The notes under the pieces were generated by a model. The model had not been told where the DNA came from. It made no database searches and saw only the letters and a program-made list of their open reading frames with translations. Positions 11,988-23,160 of a DNA stretch of 64,000 bases are shown here, in pieces. This DNA is from Anaeramoeba flamelloides. Taxonomy: Eukaryota; Metamonada; Anaeramoebidae. The first letter of the stretch is position 1; the number at the start of each line of letters is the position of its first letter. A program made the position numbers and the translations under genes. The stretch is taken from the NCBI GenBank assembly GCA_027625915.1, contig JANTQA010000045.1:1984001-2048000 (forward strand). The letters are read 5' to 3'.

Positions 11988-12770
11988 AAACTCCAATTCT
12001 AAATTTTTAACACATCAAAATTTAAATTTTTGAAAAAAAAATCTTATTTAATCAATTCTGGAAGAAATACTAAATTAGAACCATTCGCTAATTGAAATGT
12101 TAAAAATTATTTATAAATTACAATATAAAACAAAAAATATATAATTATCATTACTAATAAATCAATCGGTGTGTTAAAAAATTTTTAAAGGGCATATCAT
12201 AAAATGCATTGCTAAAATTTGTTTAAATTCTATTAGAATTATTACTCGATCAAAAGGTTAGATATCATCAACTACTTTTATTTGAATTCTTCTATTTTGA
12301 ACAACTCAACTTTAACCTAATATCAATCGTTCGAAAAAATTTTTGATCCAACGAAACAATTTAGGTAATTTAAAAAATTAAATGAAAACAAAAAACTAAA
12401 AAATGAAAAAATGTATTTTCCTATTTTTCAAAAATTGAAAATTATTTCCAATTTGAATGAAACAGTGTAATTGTCATTCTTTGAACTGTTTTAACTGTGC
12501 TAAAAATTTTGAATTTTAGTTTTGATATTAAATACAGGATCAATAAATAAATGTTTTTTTGATTTTTTCTTAATCAATTTTTAAATTTTTTTGATTTCTA
12601 TTTTTTAATTGATATTTGTGAATATATTATACTAGTATATATTTTATTTTCCTATTTAAATGAAATATCAATGTATTTGGTTAAAGAAATGATTTTAATG
12701 ATTTAATTTCACAGAAACCGGGGTACTCTAAAATTTGATAAAATGTACCTCATAGCTTAACGATTAAGTT
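11750..12770. repeat. Dispersed repeat D, copy 1, interrupted by a MITE
   Basis: The left part (11750-11880) matches 57415-57512 (GATGAATTAAATGAAA). The right part (12535-12770) matches 57645-57850 (ATATCAATGTATTTGGTTAA, then AGAAATGATTT). In this copy a family A MITE (11988-12522) separates the two halves; the other copy has no MITE. No coding sequence. Confidence 0.55.
11988..12522 (+). mobile_element. MITE family A, copy 1
   Basis: A 535-bp element. The left end AAACTCCAATTCTAAATTTT is inverted at the right end, TAAAAATTTTGAATTTTAG. Internal blocks shared with other copies include ATTAAATTCTATTAGAAT-like sequence, ACAACTCAACTTTAACCTAA and ATCCAACGAAACAA. Non-coding. The left flank is TA|AAC; the right TA has mutated. 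Confidence 0.7.
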
Positions 12771-13925
12771 TTGAGGTAAAAATGGGGAAATGATTAAACT
12801 AAGTCAAACAAACAATTAAATTGAAAGATCACAAATGGCAGTCTGTTTCTTGAAATTTAACTTTATAGGGAAATAGGAAAATGTTGATGAAGTGAAAATT
12901 TTAATTTAAATATAGGTATTTTAAATTAAGTAAGACTACTGCTCTAGTTGAAAACAGTGAAATTGTTGCATAAAAACGCTCTTGGAAGAGTTCTTAAAAT
13001 CTCAGTTAAATTTATCCACTGCGAATTTCTTTTTCAAAAAAATGATAAATCTTCACAATTTTACCTTTCAATCAGATCCTACTAAAATTTGATTTTAATA
13101 TTTCAGAATTTCTATTTCGAATCCAGAAACACAAAGTAATTCCTATAGCTATTCTAAATATTTTTTACAGTTTCTTTTACAAATTTGGAATGTTTTCAAA
13201 TTTGAACTTGAAAATCCCTAAAAGTTATCTTTTTTTTAAAAATTTTCAAAGATCAATCTATTTGAAAATTTTTCTTTATGTTGTTTGGTGAATTTAACTT
13301 TGAATTAGAAATTTTTTTGTCCAATTTCTTCAGAATGAAAATTCTTTTTGAGATAGTGAAAGTAAAAGATCACACACCAACTCAACCCCCTTCGATGTAG
13401 AAACGTAGTCCTTAAATATTTAATATTTTAACTTTCTATAATTTCCATTTCAAACCTATAAAAATAAAAGCAATTCCTATATCTGTCCCAAATATTATTT
13501 TTAGTTCCATTTATAAAGTTTGAAGTGTTTTCTAATTTGAAATTGTACTTTGAAATCCTGAAAACCGATTTGACAATTTTATTCCTTTTCATTTTCTTTT
13601 TTGGAATTCTTTAATAATCCTCCAAATGAACAGATCTTCAAATTAAGCATTTTTTCCTTTAAATTGGTTGCTTATTTTGTTTCAGACTCAAAGTAGTTGT
13701 TTTTAAAAATAGAAATTATGTAAAAAAAGAAATTTTTTTTAATCGCTTGACTTTGTACATCCATTTTTAAAAAGAAACAAAGTGGTTGTTGTCATTTTTA
13801 AGAAAGAGAAAATCAAAAAGTATTTTTAAAAATGGTCCAAAAAAAAGATTTAAGAACACAAAACTAAACCGTTTTAACGATTAGTTGATAAAACATTTGT
13901 TGATATCTTTTTGAAAATGGCATTA
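12771..13925. other. Gene-free spacer with an old ~350-bp tandem duplication
   Basis: The block at about 13085-13240 is repeated, diverged, at about 13425-13575. Shared pieces include AATTCCTATA, AAATATT, TTTCTTTTACAAATTTGG versus TTCCATTTATAAAGTTTG, and GAAATCC/GAAAATCC. No gene is supported. A short palindrome, ACCTCATAGCTTAAC with its inverted partner, ends near 12777. Confidence 0.4.
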
Positions 13926-14556
13926 TCATTGAGAACCAATTTCTTTTAAATTCCACAAGATCGACTTCTTTTTGAAACTAAATATTTCCCGCTGCAACGA
14001 TAAAAAAATTTTGGTTCAAATTTTTTTTACTTCAATTCACAAACATAAAAATGAAAAAAAGAAAAAAGTAAAAAAACGAGAAATTCATAATTCACAAAAC
14101 AATCGTTTTTAACACCAAGTTCTTCAATAAAAAAGAGTTGTTATTGAAAAAGAAGATCGTACTGACTTGAAAAGCACAAAAATCAAGCAAATAATTCGAA
14201 TGAGGAACAGACCATTTTCTAATTGAGCATAGGTGAAAATTGGATTTTTTGCAAAAATATTGAACAAAATGATAAAGGGTGATTGGTTGTTGAGAGAAAG
14301 TAATGACAGAACAGATTTTTGCACTGTTTAATGTTTGATCGCGAGAAAATTGTAAAACTTTCAGCCAACTGGGGAAATTTGAATCTTCATTATCATCAAA
14401 CTCTGATGTGTACCAACGCTGATCGATCAATATTTGGAATTCAAGTGCATTTAGCGAAGGTGGAGTTATTGAAACAACTTGAAAGGTTCTTGAAAATGAC
14501 TCTTGGTTTATTTTTGATTCAGTTGGAAAATCATAGAATAAAGGCAGTTGATCCAT
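13926..14556 (-). CDS. Hypothetical protein, 2 exons
   Basis: I do not recognise the family. Exon 1 is 14556-14167 and exon 2 is 13991-13926, joined by a 175-base intron from CAA|GTCAGT to a T-rich tract and TTGCAG|CGG. The product is 151 residues. It opens MDQLPLFYDFPTESK and has mixed hydrophobic and polar content (FQILIDQRWYTSEFDD; ITLYHFVQYFCKK), five cysteines in its second half, and ends in a short basic tail (SFKKKSILWNLK). No signal peptide or membrane segment. A second ATG-led frame just upstream (from 14716, starting MIINVVVFSDVSGKLNPFFW) also looks protein-like and could be a 5' exon, but I could not find a clean splice joining them. The antisense ORF at 14319 is a shadow. Confidence 0.55.
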
Positions 14557-15239
14557 GGCAAAAGAAAAAAGAGTGGAAATTTTAAAAAAAATGATCCAAT
14601 TTCTATACGAAAAAACTTTGATTATTTTCTTGTTTCAGTGATAATCTGTCTCTTGACCAGAAAAATGGGTTTAACTTTCCAGATACATCAGAGAAAACGA
14701 CAACATTGATGATCATCTTGTTATCTGGCCGAAATGTTTATTAAAAAGTTGGTAATAGTTACTCCTGATCTTGAAAAAAAATTAAATAAAAGTTTATGGA
14801 TATATCAGCGAATATAAGAATTCTTCAAACCCAAGGAGTGGTTAACTCTTGAAAAATTAGAATCAGAAAGTGAAATTCTTTTGAAATAAAAAAATATCAA
14901 TAAGAAAATTTGTAAAAATAAATTGGGATATTAAATTATAAAACATATAAGAAAAAAAAAATTAAAAGAATCCTCTAGTTAAAAAAATTCAAATTTTAAT
15001 TAAAAAAAACCAATAGCATCAAAAAATTTAAAAACTCAATTTGAAAAAAATAGGTACCAAAGTATTCTCAATTCTAAAAAAACAAATTTTTAGGAAAAAA
15101 AAATTACAATTTTCTTTATTTTCTATTTCCAAATTTTTATATCTCTTCAATTTGAAAACAATTTTTTTTGAAAAGTACTAAAGCAATTTACTTCAATTTC
15201 TTCCTGATTAGTATTTTTTTTGTAACCTTCTATATCTTT

Positions 15240-15410
15240 AACAGAGTAAGGATTTTGTTACATTCTTAAGATAACAATAACTTGATAAAAAAGGTAAAAA
15301 TGAAAAAAAAAAAATCTCGAGATCTCAAAAAGTGCCGAGGTGTGACACTTCATGATATAGTCCAATTTGATTTCAAAATAATAATTCACAGTATTTTTTA
15401 TATTCGAAAT
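15240..15410. repeat. Dispersed repeat G, copy 1
   Basis: The core AAGATCTCAAAAAGTGCC-type sequence, here GAGATCTCAAAAAGTGCCG followed by GTGACACTTCA, recurs near 48175-48215 as AGATCTCAAAAAGCGCC then GCGACACTTCA. Upstream GAGTAAGGATT and downstream TAATTCA are also shared. Non-coding; the 15282 ORF merely crosses it. Confidence 0.45.
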
Positions 15411-16339
15411 TACTTGTTACTAAACTTTATTTCAGTCAAAGGACACAACAATATTTTCAAATAACTTTTATTTTGTGTTTTTACTCTATTCATCGTTCTT
15501 TGATTTATCACTCAATTAAATTATTTTCAAAAAATGAAATAATAAAAATATTTATATTTGCTTAATATTCAAAAGAAGGAATAGGTGTTTACCAAGAAGA
15601 TCCATTATTTCATTGGTAATTTGGTTTTATTTCTTTTTTTCTTTTTAAAAAAATCAAAACATTAATAATGTATGTATAGATTTTTACTGATGATTTGATA
15701 TTAATAATGCAAGGATCAATTAAAGAAATAAATTATCAATTACATAAAAATATATAAAATAATAAAAGAGTTTGGTATGAATCCTAATAACAATAAAACT
15801 AAAAAAAAAACTCAATAACAAAAGAAATTTTATTTCTTTGGAATTGGTTAGACAAAAAAAAAACCATCTAAAATTCAACTTTGAAAAAGTCGATAAAAAT
15901 TTTTAAAAAAGTTCTTCATATTAATTAAAAATAGAATTTAATAAGGATTTAAAATTCAATTTTTGAAAGCATTTTTACATTGTCAACTATTATCTGGGTT
16001 TGATATATTTGACTCTACAGAATAGGATTTCAAAAGCATATTTTAAAGATATCTGGATTAATAAGAAAATTACCTAATCATTATTAACCAACCCACATCC
16101 CCCAAGATTTATCTATAAAACTGAAGCAAAAATTGATTCAGTAAGGATAAAAATATATAAAAGAAAATTTTAATTAATTCTAAAAATTAAAAATTCGAGG
16201 ATTTGATAAATAAATATATCTTCTTCCATTTAAAGTATCGGAAGCAAAAAATATTAGTTGGATATCTAAAAATTTAAAAGAATTCGAAAAAATACTAGAA
16301 AATTACTGAATTAATCATTTAAAAAATAGTTGAAGTCTG
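15411..16339. other. Intergenic, no gene seen
   Basis: AT-rich spacer. Nothing protein-like on either strand and no repeat recognised. Confidence 0.45.
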
Positions 16340-17045
16340 AAATGTCGTTAGGTTTTTTTTTTTAAGAAATAACCCGAAAATTTCCTTAATTTTCTGTTTA
16401 TTTCTTAAAATAAAAAAATCTTAAACACTCCACAAAATTATTTGAAAATAATTGTAATACAGAGAAACATTAACAAACGGCCGTTTCGTCAAGTGTCGCC
16501 AAGTGTTGTAGAGTTCCTTCAAGTGCCAAAGTTACTTTAAGGTTTTTTGTTTTATTATTTAAATGTTCTAGGTTTTTTTGAAGTTTTCTATATATTTGGA
16601 TAATCAAAAGATTTTGTTTGGTTTTTTTTATTTTTGAAATAAACCGAAAATTAATTAAAATTTTCTCTTTATTTCAAAAAGTAAAAAAAAACCTAGAACA
16701 CTTCACAAAGGCTTTCGAGAATTTAAAAGAATAGAGTGAAATCAAAGATTTTCCAAATAAATAGAAAAATCAAAAAAACCTAACAAAATCTTTTGATTTT
16801 CCAAATAAATAGAAAACTCAAAAAAACATAACGAAAATAGATTAATTTTCTAAATAAATAGTAAACTCAAGAAAACCTAAGAGTGATTTTTTTTTCATTT
16901 TTTTTGAAATGAAAAGACAATTTTACAAATTTTCATTTTCTTTCAAAAATAAAACTAACCTAACAACTCTTTTCCAAAATATGAAAGAATCTAGTAAAAT
17001 CACATATGATTTTACTCAATTCTTTCAAATCCTAGAAAACCGAAC
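16340..17045. repeat. Hairpin array 1 with TCAAGTG block
   Basis: A cluster of palindromes and short repeats. A GC-richer block (16480-16530) carries TCAAGTGTCGCCAAGTGT and CTTCAAGTGCC. Type 2 hairpins built on GAAATAAACCGAAAAT and its inverse lie at 16367-16410 and 16632-16681. A type 1 hairpin, AAAGAATCTAGTAAAATC with its inverse, lies at 16975-17040, and a single arm near 16705. Between them are three tandem units of about 52 bases (16745-16880) built on CCAAATAAATAGAAAACTC. The same modules recur at 53010-53700. No coding sequence. Confidence 0.6.
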
Positions 17046-17189
17046 AACATTGAATACGTTTTTAATTTGGTCATGCAAATGATATTATTATTTTTTATTG
17101 ATATTTTAATTATTTTTCATCATCTATTTTTTTTTATTTTATAATATTTTCTTTAATTACTCTTTTCATTAAATAAATAAATAAATATG

Positions 17190-17700
17190 TGGCATGTTAA
17201 ACTCCCCTTAAATTACAATAAAAAATTTTAAGAATAATCGTTTTTTTTTGGAATTAAACTTTGAGGGGGAAATAAGGAATAAAAATAATAATAACAAAAA
17301 AAAAAACATCAAAGTATAGTTGATACCCCTATAGAATAAAAACTAAAAAAAAACAATGGGTTGTCTTAAAAATCAAAAAAAAAATGAAAACTCTTTTTTA
17401 AGTCCAACAATAAGGTTCATTTTGATCTTCAAGGGAAAATCATCAAATAAAATTTCAATAGAAATAAATATTATTTCTACAATCATTTCCACTGTTTCAA
17501 TAACATTAAATAACATGTTTTTACCAAGTGATTAAAAATCTGACAATAATAAAACATTTTCATAAAAATTAGGTATCAAAAAAAAAAAAATTGAAAAAAA
17601 AAAGTTTAATGTTCAAAATGGTTTTTATTTTGAAATTTCCTTAAGAAATTTTTTTCTTCTAAAATGGATTCAAAGACTGTATAAAAATCTTAATTTATAT
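17190..17700 (+). mobile_element. MITE family B, diverged copy 3
   Basis: Aligns in order with the copy at 5730-6271: a GATACCC/TATCCATATGG region, GTTCATTTTGATCTTCAA, AATAGAAATAAATA, ATTTCTACAATCATTT and ACATGTTTTTACC. The ends are worn and the inverted termini are not clear, so the limits are approximate. Confidence 0.45.
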
Positions 17701-18099
17701 TTACGGCTCGGATTCATTGACTCAAAAATATTTTATTTCAAATACAAAAATCAATTATTAGAAATTTATCTAAACTATTTTAAAAAACTTTCGGCTAGCT
17801 CAATAATGTTAATGAAAATTTTTTTGAGGGTCTTGTCTCAGTATTCTTTACAAAAAAATAATTAGAAATTTCTGGATCATTATCATTGTTTTTTTTTTGA
17901 TAAATTTTTATTTTGTTTTTTCAAAATTTTGTTTTTCTTTTATTTTTGCAAATTTCTTTTTATTGTGTTTGCAAATTTTTGTTGTTCTTATGTTTTTCTT
18001 TTTCTTTTTCTTTTTTTTTTTACTTTTTTTTCTCAAAATATCATTATTTTTTTTTATTTTTTTCTTTTCTTTTTGTATCGTTTTTTTTTTATATAATAT

Positions 18100-18400
18100 G
18101 ATCCTGTCGAAAAAAAGCTCTTGAAAAATACAAACAAAAATTAAGAAAATTGAGACCATGTAATGTCTTTTAAAATGAATTTAATTATTCATAAAAAAAT
18201 CTTGTTGTTAAACTTTTTTTCACTAAAAGTTCAGTAATAAAAAATCGGTAATAATTATTCCAAAATTGTTACTCGCTTTTTTTAGTTTTTGGTTTTATTT
18301 TTTTTTTTAATTACTATAAATATCAGCTTTTTATATATTTTGAATGATTTAAAAGTAATTTACAAATCAGATTTAATTATTAATTATTCTTGAATACTAA
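18100..18400. repeat. Dispersed repeat C, copy 1
   Basis: Shares with 37989-38300 the ordered blocks GAGACCATG/GAGACAATG, TTATTCATAAAAAAATCTTG, TTTTTAGTTTTTGG and TTTTTATATATTT. No coding sequence. A (TA)n microsatellite follows at 18403-18429. Confidence 0.5.
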
Positions 18401-18402
18401 AG

Positions 18403-18429
18403 GATATATATATATATATATATATATAT
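18403..18429. repeat. (TA)n microsatellite
   Basis: About 13 uninterrupted TA dinucleotides, directly before the element at 18444. Confidence 0.9.
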
Positions 18430-18443
18430 TCACAATTTATTAT

Positions 18444-19021
18444 AAACTACTTTCGAAAAATAAGGGCCCAGTTTTTCAAATTATACTCACTAAACTAATT
18501 ATATGAGGAACCCTGTAAATAATCATCAATAAACTAGAAGTTGATGGATAATCATCAGAAGATTAAATACTAACAAGGTGTCTTCTTTAAAAATTTTTAT
18601 ACGTTGAAAAAAATCTATTCCTTTTTTGTACAAAAATTTGGCTAAAAAAATCATCCAAAATTTTACAACATCTGGATATTATCAAATTTTTTTTCGGTTG
18701 TAAGAGTAATTTGATTGAGAATTAAATTGAAATTTTTCATCATGTAAAAATATTAAATGTAAATCAGTGAAGAAAAATTAACATCTGAAACTATTTGATT
18801 GAAGAAACTAACAAACAAAAAAAAATCAAATTGTCATCTGATTGTTTGAAAATTTTTTTTATTTTCTTCCAATTTTTCAGTCAAAAGTTTGGTTAGTAAA
18901 TTATGAAGTAGAAAATTTTATTTAAATTACATCATTAATCAACTGCCCAACATCATATTGAAATCCAATGATTCTAGAACGAGATCTCGAAATTTGGGCC
19001 CCTATTTTTTGAATTTAGTTT
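18444..19021. mobile_element. MITE-like element H (GGGCCC termini)
   Basis: A 578-bp unit with inverted ends. The left end AAACTACTTTCGAAAAATA runs into GGGCCCAG; the right end is the inverse of AAACTAAATTCAAAAAATA running into GGGGCCCA. It is flanked by TA on both sides (TATA|AAC ... GTT|TACA). Internal DNA is AT-rich and non-coding. The GGGCCC in each end is conspicuous in this base composition. Confidence 0.6.
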
Positions 19022-19369
19022 ACAAGGTCTATTAGAATTTTTGATATCGTGCTTGAATATACACATTTTCATAAATTTATTTATTTTCTAACTTATAAAC
19101 TAAAAAATACACTCATCAAATTCATTTTTAAATTATTATTTTAACTAAATATTAAATAAATTATTCACTTATTTTATCAAATCTTTTCTAAATTAATATA
19201 TTTTATTTGTTTTATTGAAATAATTATTAAAAGTTCTTTTATAATTAAATGATAATAGTAAAATTAGAAATAAAATATAAATATAACAAAAAAATAGGCG
19301 ATAAATATTAATATTATTTTTAATGAATGTGCTAAAAGATAAGTTGATTTTACAGCCAGTAATATAAAT

Positions 19370-19898
19370 AAACTATATTCCAAAAAATTGGACACAGTTT
19401 CAACAGTTGAAAGAATAACAATACTACATTTTAAATTCAATTTAGAAAGAATTTTAATTTTACAAAGTATTTTCATTTTTTGTCTTTTTTGTTTGGTTTT
19501 CATTCCTTTTTTTCCAGTTACATAATCTGTTTCGTTAGATCTGGTCATTTTTTTTTGATGGTAGATAGAAGGTTAATCGTGAGTTTGTTTAATAGAAAAA
19601 TCAGATATAATTATTTGATAGTTTCTTATTATTTGATAGATCAACAATTGTTGGCCAAATTTCAACAAATTTACAAATACATTTTTTGTTCGGATCGTTT
19701 TATTATTTTGGACACACCTATTTTATTTTTTGAGTTTTATATTTTTTCTTAGATTTGATTAAAATGATTTCTTATTAAAACATTAATATCCTGTAACTTA
19801 AATGTAGTTATGTATTAGGTTTGGAAAAATACAATAAATTGAGTTTTATTTTGCCTATTTTTGATTTTGGGTATGTCTAAATTTTTGGAATGGGGTTT
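19370..19898 (-). mobile_element. MITE family A, subfamily A-prime
   Basis: A 529-bp element. Inverted ends AAACTATATTCCAAAAAATT and AAACCCCATTCCAAAAATTT, flanked by TA. The interior matches the family A copies in reverse orientation: TTTTTGATGGTAGATAGAAG, TTTGATAGATCAACAATTGT, and ATTTCAACAAATTTACAAA. Two weak ORFs crossing it (19264, 19480) are treated as chance. Confidence 0.65.
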
Positions 19899-20566
19899 AT
19901 ATATATTTTTTTTTTTACTTATCAAGAACATTATAGTTGAAAAAAAAAAAAATTAGTTATTATGTGTAAATTTTTCCAAATATTATTAGTCATTTTTCTT
20001 CCATAATAGTGAGAATTCCAAAAAAATATTTCACAAAAATGAAATAGTTTGAGCTTCTAAAAAAAAAATAATATAAATAATTATTCGAATATTTTTTCAA
20101 GAATTGAGCTAAAAAAAAATAATACAAATGAAAAAAACCAAAATTTTAAAAAAAAAAAAATAATAATTACATTTTATAATTATTAGGGTTTTAGATAAAG
20201 AAATTTTTAGATACCTTCTCATGATTATGGCTCTATTTATTTCAATAATTTGGATTTTTATCTTATAGGTTATAAATCATACCGGTTGATAAAAGGTAAA
20301 TTTATCTCAAAAAAACAGAATTTAAATCAAATAAAAAAAACATTTTAAAAATTAATAAATTATTTAAAAATCATTTTGAGACAAGATCAGAAAAAAAAGT
20401 AATTAGATTTGAAAATAGCTGATTAATCAGAAAAAAAATATTAAATATATTTATTTATAAAGTCTAGTATAATAATAATAATAAAATAATGAATGAAATA
20501 GAACAAAAAATTAAAAAATTGTGTTGATAATTGCTTTTATTGATCTCAAATTTGAAAAAATTGCTC
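19899..20566. other. Intergenic, 3' flank of the acidic-tail gene
   Basis: AT-rich spacer with A/T runs and no gene or repeat recognised. Confidence 0.45.
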
Positions 20567-22709
20567 TTAATCATTTTCTGAATTATTTCCAATATTTGTT
20601 GTCGAAATTTGATTATTTTCATCTTCTACAAATACATTATTATCCTCAATTATATTTTCATCATCTTCTTCGCCTCCACTTTCTTCTAATTCTTCCTTTT
20701 CCTCGTCTTTTTCCCCATCTTCATTATCATCATCATCTTCTTCTTCTTCTTTTTCTTCTTCTTCTTTTTCTTCTTCTTCTTTTTCTTCTTCTTTTTTTTC
20801 TTCTTCTTCTTCTTCTTCTTCATTTTCTTCTTCTTCTTTCTTCACCACCTCTTCTTCTTCACCCTTTTCTTCCTCTTTTTCCACGTATTCTTGTTCTGTC
20901 TTTTGTATTTCTTCTTGTATTTGTTCTTTTTCGTTTTGATTTTCATTTTCTAACTCATGTTTTGATGTTTGGTCTGATTTAATTTCTTTTTCAATGACAA
21001 TTTCTTCTTGATCTGAAAGACTATCTTTTAGTTCTTGATCATCATCCTTCTCAAGATCGTTATTAATTAATAATTTATCTTCGGATAATGAATTATTTTT
21101 TTCAGATTGATCTTTTTCTTCAATTTGGACTATTTCTTCTTTTTCTTGTTTTTTTTTATTAATTTTAAGTGGCTTTAGGTCTGATTTTTTCTTTTCTTGA
21201 ATATATTGGTGGTGATTGTTGATCACTTGAATAATTTTAATGATTTCAGAGTATGATATAGTTTGCAATTCTAAATAATTATACCATATTTGGTTAATTG
21301 CCCATTTTTGAAATGTTAATAATTCGTGATCATTTTCAAAAGGTAAACAGGTCAATTTCATTTGGACAACCATTCTGAATAATTGGTATTGTGCTTTAAT
21401 CACAAATCTTTGATAATTAATTATATTTTTCAAAAGAACAAATAATTCATTATTAACAACAATTAATGGTTGTTTTTCTTTTTTCTGCTTTTTATTGATA
21501 TTCATTGTTTCTTCAATTATTCTGATGGACTCTTCTTTCAAAAGATCTGTTCTGTCTTGAAAAATTTCTTTTATATCATAAAGTGCTCGTTTGAAATATT
21601 TTTTCTTGTCCGTAAGTATACTCGACGTTTCAAACCCTTCTAGCCATGTAGGTTCAGTCCAGTAATCGGGATGCTTTGATTTAATCAAAAAACTAACTAA
21701 ATTTGAGATTTTTAAATAAAATCCTGCCAAGCAGAATTCATTAAAGATATTTTTAATAAAATCTATTTGTCTTTTCACAATGTTTCTTTTTTTTAATTCT
21801 TGTTCGTTTTTTAGAATTGTAATTGTGTTTCTCCTTAATAACTCTTGAACAAAGTTTATTTGTTTTGAGATTTTTTTAATTTCAATTAGCTTTTCGGAAA
21901 CATCCCATTTTTCTAATGCCTTAAATGTTTTATTTTTTTCTTTCTTTTTTTCTTTTTCTTTTCTTTTCTTTCTCTTTCTCTTCTTCTTCTTTGTTTTCCA
22001 TTTCTTCTTCATTTTTTTCTTCTTTTTTGTTATTTTCTTCTTTTTGCTTAATTGGGGCAGGTGCAAAAATATTTTGATGATAGTTACCAAAAGTTTCAAG
22101 CAAGTCAACCAATGAAGAAGTACAATAAGTAGACAACGAATATTTTTTTAAATTTTGTTCAATCTCTTTTGTTATTGAGATCCTTTTTTCTTTAACACAT
22201 TTGAAATGTCCTTTTTTGTTCACAGTAAAGCCTGTCTCGTTTTTTAAATTGATTTCATTTTCATTTTTGTGATCTTGATCCAAATAAAATCCAATCGTTT
22301 TCAATAAAATCCTTTGAGAAAATTTGACATTTCGTTCAAAATTAGCCAGGATTTGTTTTGACTGGATACCAATCCCTAAAAATTTAAAACAAGAGTTATG
22401 AATTTTTTCTAATTTGGTGAAGAGTCGAATTTTTTTTTTTCGTTTTTCACTTAAAAAGAATTTCACAATTTTCGATATTTTGTCAATAAAGAAACTAATA
22501 ATTTTGACTGGGACAAAGAACTTGATCCAAATTAATATCAATGATTCAACAAGTTTGAAAGGTGAAAAAATTGTTGGGTGTTGTTTTTTTAATTTTTCAT
22601 ACTTGAAGGAAACATCCAATAAAATTTTTTGGAGCAAAAGTGGTAACAAGTAAACAATAAGGCGACTGTTTGGCAATTTTAGTAAAAAGCTTTTTTCTGT
22701 TTGTGTCAT
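20567..22709 (-). CDS. Large hypothetical protein with acidic C-terminal tail (one frame change)
   Basis: Family not recognised. From the ATG at 22709 (MTQTEKSFLLKL; an earlier in-frame ATG at 22796 would add only a poly-Phe leader) the first frame gives about 240 mostly hydrophobic and basic residues with possible membrane-associated helices (LIVYLLPLLLQKILLDVSF; IISFFIDKISKIVKFF). It then enters a Lys/Glu tract. A second frame, offset by one base, continues through TFKALEKWDVSEKLIEIKK and a helical region, then about 130 strongly acidic residues to the stop. Both frames are open between 21930 and 22108, so the shift lies there, in an A-rich tract with no splice signal. Total span is 2143 bases, one more than a multiple of three, which suggests an assembly error in a homopolymer or a recent mutation. 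About 713 residues if continuous. Confidence 0.6.
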
Positions 22710-22829
22710 TTTGATGTGACTAAAAAAAATTGTGGAAAAAAAGAAAAAAAAATTATGAAAAAAAGAAAACAATAAAAAATGATCAGAGAAAGGCAAACGG
22801 TGTATAAAAAATGATCTAAAAGTGTTTTT

Positions 22830-23160
22830 TTTCCTAATGACTCACTTTTATTTAAGTGAGTTGCTTGAATTTGTATGTTCTTTTATTATTTAAACTTTAA
22901 TACTCTTATTCAGAAAAGAGTAATAGAGTTTTATTTTTTAAATCATAAAATAACTCCTCACTAAAAATACACCATTGTTAGAGAGGAGTAAAGAAAGCAA
23001 TTCTGAAGTTTTTTTCCGTGTCGAGTCATCACGAAAAAATCCAAAACACGGAGTACGTGTTCATTTTAGTATTTTAAGGCGTCTACGTCACCGTAAAGTG
23101 GTTGAAAAAGAATTTCAACTGATTTAAATTCATTTTTTTTTTAATCATATTTCACTTTAA
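22830..23160. other. Spacer between acidic-tail gene and hAT element
   Basis: Contains the short palindrome ACTCACTTTTATTTAAGTGAGT (22841-22862, arms ACTCACTT/AAGTGAGT), and richer CpG sequence around 23010-23100 that may be the 5' end of the hAT element. A clear terminal inverted repeat could not be identified. Confidence 0.35.

Noticed and set aside
14319-14585. 88-residue plus-strand ORF
   Set aside because: Lies entirely opposite exon 1 of the minus-strand gene, which has the better coding texture and splice support.
16340-17045. CRISPR array
   Set aside because: Repeated units vary in length and sequence and are not separated by unique equal-sized spacers; the DNA is eukaryotic nuclear.
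20521-20982. 153-residue Leu/Phe-rich ORF on the plus strand
   Set aside because: Antisense of the GAA/GAG-coded acidic tail of the minus-strand gene; composition is a mirror of that repeat.
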